A stretch of DNA of 7,719 bases from CAYGAW01 sp964347945. Lineage in GTDB: Bacteria; Chloroflexota; Anaerolineae; UBA7937; B3-Chlor. Below the pieces are notes generated by a model. The model saw only the letters and a program-made list of their open reading frames with translations. It did no database searches and was not told the origin of the DNA. Positions 5,951 through 7,719 of the stretch are shown here, piece by piece; position 1 is the stretch's first letter, and the number at the start of each line of letters is the position of its first letter. The DNA lies in assembly GCA_964347945.1 (NCBI GenBank), contig CAYGAW010000054.1, positions 1 to 7,719 of the forward strand. The letters are read 5' to 3'. Made by a program: the position numbers and the translations under genes.

Positions 5951-7083
5951 CGGTAATCGGTCATAGCCCGGTCGTACACTTGCACAGTCTCCGTGGCCGC
6001 TCGCCGCCAGGAATAGGTCCTTGCCCGGCTCAACCCTCTTGTTGTCATCTCGGCTCGCAGTTCAGCGTCGCTCAATAGACGTTGCATGGCCCCTGCCATC
6101 TCTTCTACGCCATCGGGGTTCACCAAGATTCCCGCGTCATTCACGACTTCGGGCAGGGAAGAGGTGTTGGAGGTGACCACCGGAGTGCCACAGGCCATGG
6201 CTTCGAGCGGTGGCAGGCCAAAGCCTTCGTACAGTGAGGGGTAAACGAACAAGTCTGCTGCGTTGTACCAGAGAGGTAGTTCCTCGCCGGGGATGTAGCC
6301 TGGGAAGAGGACTTGTTCCTGCAGACTCAACTCCTGGGCCTGAGTGAAGACCTCCTCGTGGTGCCATCCCTTGGGTCCGCCGATGACGAGAGGAGGAGCC
6401 TCAATCCGCTGTCTCAACAGGGCATAGCTCCTGAGCAAGGTTGTCAGGTTCTTGCGAGGTTCTATGGTACCCACGAACAGGATCATCCGTCTCGGCAGGC
6501 CTCGTTTGCTGCGGAAGCCATCCAGTAGGCCCTTGTCCTCGATGGGGCGGAAGTCGTCGTCCACCCCACAGGGCACCACATCCACCTTGCCCTCTGGCAC
6601 ATTCAGAAGCCTTGTGATGTCGTGTTTGGTGCTGTTCGAGATAGCGATGATGCGTCGAGCTCTACGGGCAGAATAGCCAGTGCCCCACTTCAGGTAGACT
6701 CGTCTCCAAGGTTGGAAACGCCGTGGGAAGAGGAAGAAGCTAAGATCGTAGATCGTGATCACCCCAGCGCACGGCAAGATCACTGGCTGAACGAAAGCCA
6801 GAGAGTGGAGCAAGTCAATGCTCTCCCGCCACAGGTGAAGGGGTTGGAGCAACTGCTCCCAGATGATTCTCACGGCCGGATTGACCGTCGGCAGGGAGGT
6901 CATCTTTGCTCTCAGGTCAGGGAGAGCGCGGCTTGCCTCTTCGTCGCCCAAGAAGACGGTGTAGCGGTGCTGATTGCCGATGCTGGGAAGACACCGGAGT
7001 AGATTGTAAATGTACCAGTTGATGCCGGCGGCCCGGTAACTCCTCGAGAACGAGAGTAGGTGGGCGTTCAAGCCAATGTGCAT
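5944..7083 (-). CDS. GT4-family glycosyltransferase (GT-B fold)
   Basis: The product has 379 residues from the ATG at 7083. It is a retaining glycosyltransferase expected to add a sugar from a nucleotide-sugar donor to a lipid-linked or growing polysaccharide at the cytoplasmic face. The N-terminal acceptor domain starts MHIGLNAHLLS and shows YDLSFFLFPRRF and IIAISNSTKHDI, both usual in mannosyltransferase-like members of the family. The C-terminal donor domain has FVGTIEPRKNL, LVIGGPKGW, and an E-x7-E motif in EGFGLPPLEAMACGTPVV (Glu286 and Glu294). No membrane helix is visible. A GTG at 7092 would add three residues, but neither start has a ribosome binding site. A TATAAT box ends 11 nt before the ATG, which favours the ATG and a very short leader. 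The gene is 7 bp from the sugar-phosphate transferase downstream and 93 bp after another GT4 gene. Donor and acceptor cannot be predicted with confidence. Confidence 0.9.
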   Translation of the reverse strand: MHIGLNAHLLSFSRSYRAAGINWYIYNLLRCLPSIGNQHRYTVFLGDEEASRALPDLRAKMTSLPTVNPAVRIIWEQLLQPLHLWRESIDLLHSLAFVQPVILPCAGVITIYDLSFFLFPRRFQPWRRVYLKWGTGYSARRARRIIAISNSTKHDITRLLNVPEGKVDVVPCGVDDDFRPIEDKGLLDGFRSKRGLPRRMILFVGTIEPRKNLTTLLRSYALLRQRIEAPPLVIGGPKGWHHEEVFTQAQELSLQEQVLFPGYIPGEELPLWYNAADLFVYPSLYEGFGLPPLEAMACGTPVVTSNTSSLPEVVNDAGILVNPDGVEEMAGAMQRLLSDAELRAEMTTRGLSRARTYSWRRAATETVQVYDRAMTDYRR

Positions 7084-7094
7084 GTTACTCACGT

Positions 7095-7123
7095 ATTATA
7101 CTCACACGCACAAGCGCAAGCAA
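7095..7123 (-). promoter_or_regulatory. Candidate promoter in front of the GT4 gene
   Basis: On the minus strand a perfect TATAAT (7100-7095) follows TTGCTT (7123-7118) at a 17-bp spacing. The -35 box matches TTGACA at only three of six bases. The predicted transcription start is a G near 7088, which leaves about 5 nt before the ATG at 7083. If active it would be an internal promoter of the polysaccharide operon giving a near-leaderless message. Confidence 0.4.
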
Positions 7124-7176
7124 GGGTGCGCGGCTACCCAACCTGACACACGATGAGAGGCGCGTCACTGTACGTG

Positions 7177-7719
7177 CTACCCCATTTGGACATAAACCTC
7201 GCGCGTTGCCTTGGCGACTTCTCTTTGGGTGTATACCCGCATCACCCGTTCTCGCCCCCTCGTTGACAGAGAGTTCCGTGTCTCTTCATCCTTCATGATC
7301 TGGCGTAACTGTGCTCTCAACGCTTCCTCGTCATTCTCAGCGAAGACCAGACCAGCGTCGCCGATGACGTGAGGGATCTCCCCCGATTCGGAGCCCACCA
7401 CGGGTACGCCGCATGCCATGGCTTCGATCAGCACGCGACCAAACTGCTCCTTCCAGTGGCTGCTGGTCCTCGATGGGAGAACCAGGACATCGAGCCGGTT
7501 GTAGAACGAAGGCATTTCCACTGTAGGGCGCGGCATCTCGAAGGCGACCCTGTCCCCCAGCTGCAGTTCTCCGGCCAAGCCTTGCAGCGGCTGCTTGAAC
7601 GGCCCGTCACCCAGAATGGAGAGCGCCCACCGGCCCTCAAGGCGTGCTACCGCCCGCAGGAGGATGTCCACCCCTTTCTCCTCCACCAGTCGTCCGACGT
7701 AGCCGATTCGAAAGCGGGA
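7177..7719 (-). CDS. GT4-family glycosyltransferase, C-terminal part (5' end outside window)
   Basis: The frame is open at the window edge and ends with TAG at 7179-7177, so 180 C-terminal residues are seen. The visible start, FRIGYVGRLVEEKG, is the opening of the donor-binding domain of GT4 enzymes. It is followed by LSILGDGP and by the E-x7-E motif in EQFGRVLIEAMACGVPVV (visible residues 91 and 99, the second contacting the nucleotide-sugar in this family). SGEIPHVIGDAGLVF follows, typical of the domain end. The C-terminus is a helical RVMRVYTQREVAKATREVY. The codon at 7684-7686 read as GTG is an internal valine, not a start. This gene lies upstream of the second GT4 gene on the same strand with 93 bp between, so both probably belong to one polysaccharide locus that continues beyond the window. 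The sugar used is not predictable. Confidence 0.88.
   Translation of the reverse strand, partial: SRFRIGYVGRLVEEKGVDILLRAVARLEGRWALSILGDGPFKQPLQGLAGELQLGDRVAFEMPRPTVEMPSFYNRLDVLVLPSRTSSHWKEQFGRVLIEAMACGVPVVGSESGEIPHVIGDAGLVFAENDEEALRAQLRQIMKDEETRNSLSTRGRERVMRVYTQREVAKATREVYVQMG

Noticed and set aside
7684..7686. GTG as the start of the upstream glycosyltransferase.
   Set aside because: The frame stays open to the window edge and encodes the conserved donor-domain opening (RIGYVGRL) before it, so this GTG is an internal valine.

Overview
The window looks like a piece of a moderately GC-rich bacterial chromosome (high fifties in % GC by eye). The protein types are a short primary-type sigma factor, a PadR/ArsR regulator cluster, a GHL10-type glycosidase and lipid-linked exopolysaccharide enzymes. 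Together they would fit a Chloroflexota-like bacterium, but this is an impression from protein style and not a phylogenetic placement. There is no sign of a phage, transposon, CRISPR array, tRNA or rRNA.

Left half, plus strand (1-3358). The 3' end of a PadR-family regulator gene is followed by a 203-bp gap holding a near-ideal sigma70-type promoter (TTGACA, 17-bp spacer, extended TATTAT). A perfect CTTTTAAAAG palindrome lies just after the predicted transcription start. The promoter reads into a small ArsR-type winged-helix regulator and then, 79 bp later and without a terminator between, into a sigma70-family factor of 335 residues. A strong hairpin terminator closes this unit. After it comes a membrane-anchored family-10-like glycoside hydrolase (GHL10/PF02638).

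Right half, minus strand (7719-3366). Read in the direction of transcription, it holds the C-terminal part of a GT4 glycosyltransferase, a complete second GT4 glycosyltransferase, a polyprenyl-phosphate sugar-1-phosphate transferase (WbaP/WcaJ type) and a dihydroorotase. The last glycosyltransferase and the sugar-phosphate transferase are 7 bp apart, with the ribosome binding site on the upstream stop codon. This part is the edge of an exopolysaccharide or O-antigen-like locus: the sugar-phosphate transferase starts the repeat unit on the lipid carrier and the GT4 enzymes extend it. The dihydroorotase belongs to pyrimidine synthesis and ends 7 bp from the convergent hydrolase gene.

I found no clearly new multi-gene system. 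The points most worth a second look are the close resemblance of the dihydroorotase to the dihydroorotase domain of animal CAD, the regulated-looking promoter in front of the ArsR/sigma pair, and a predicted near-leaderless start of the second glycosyltransferase.
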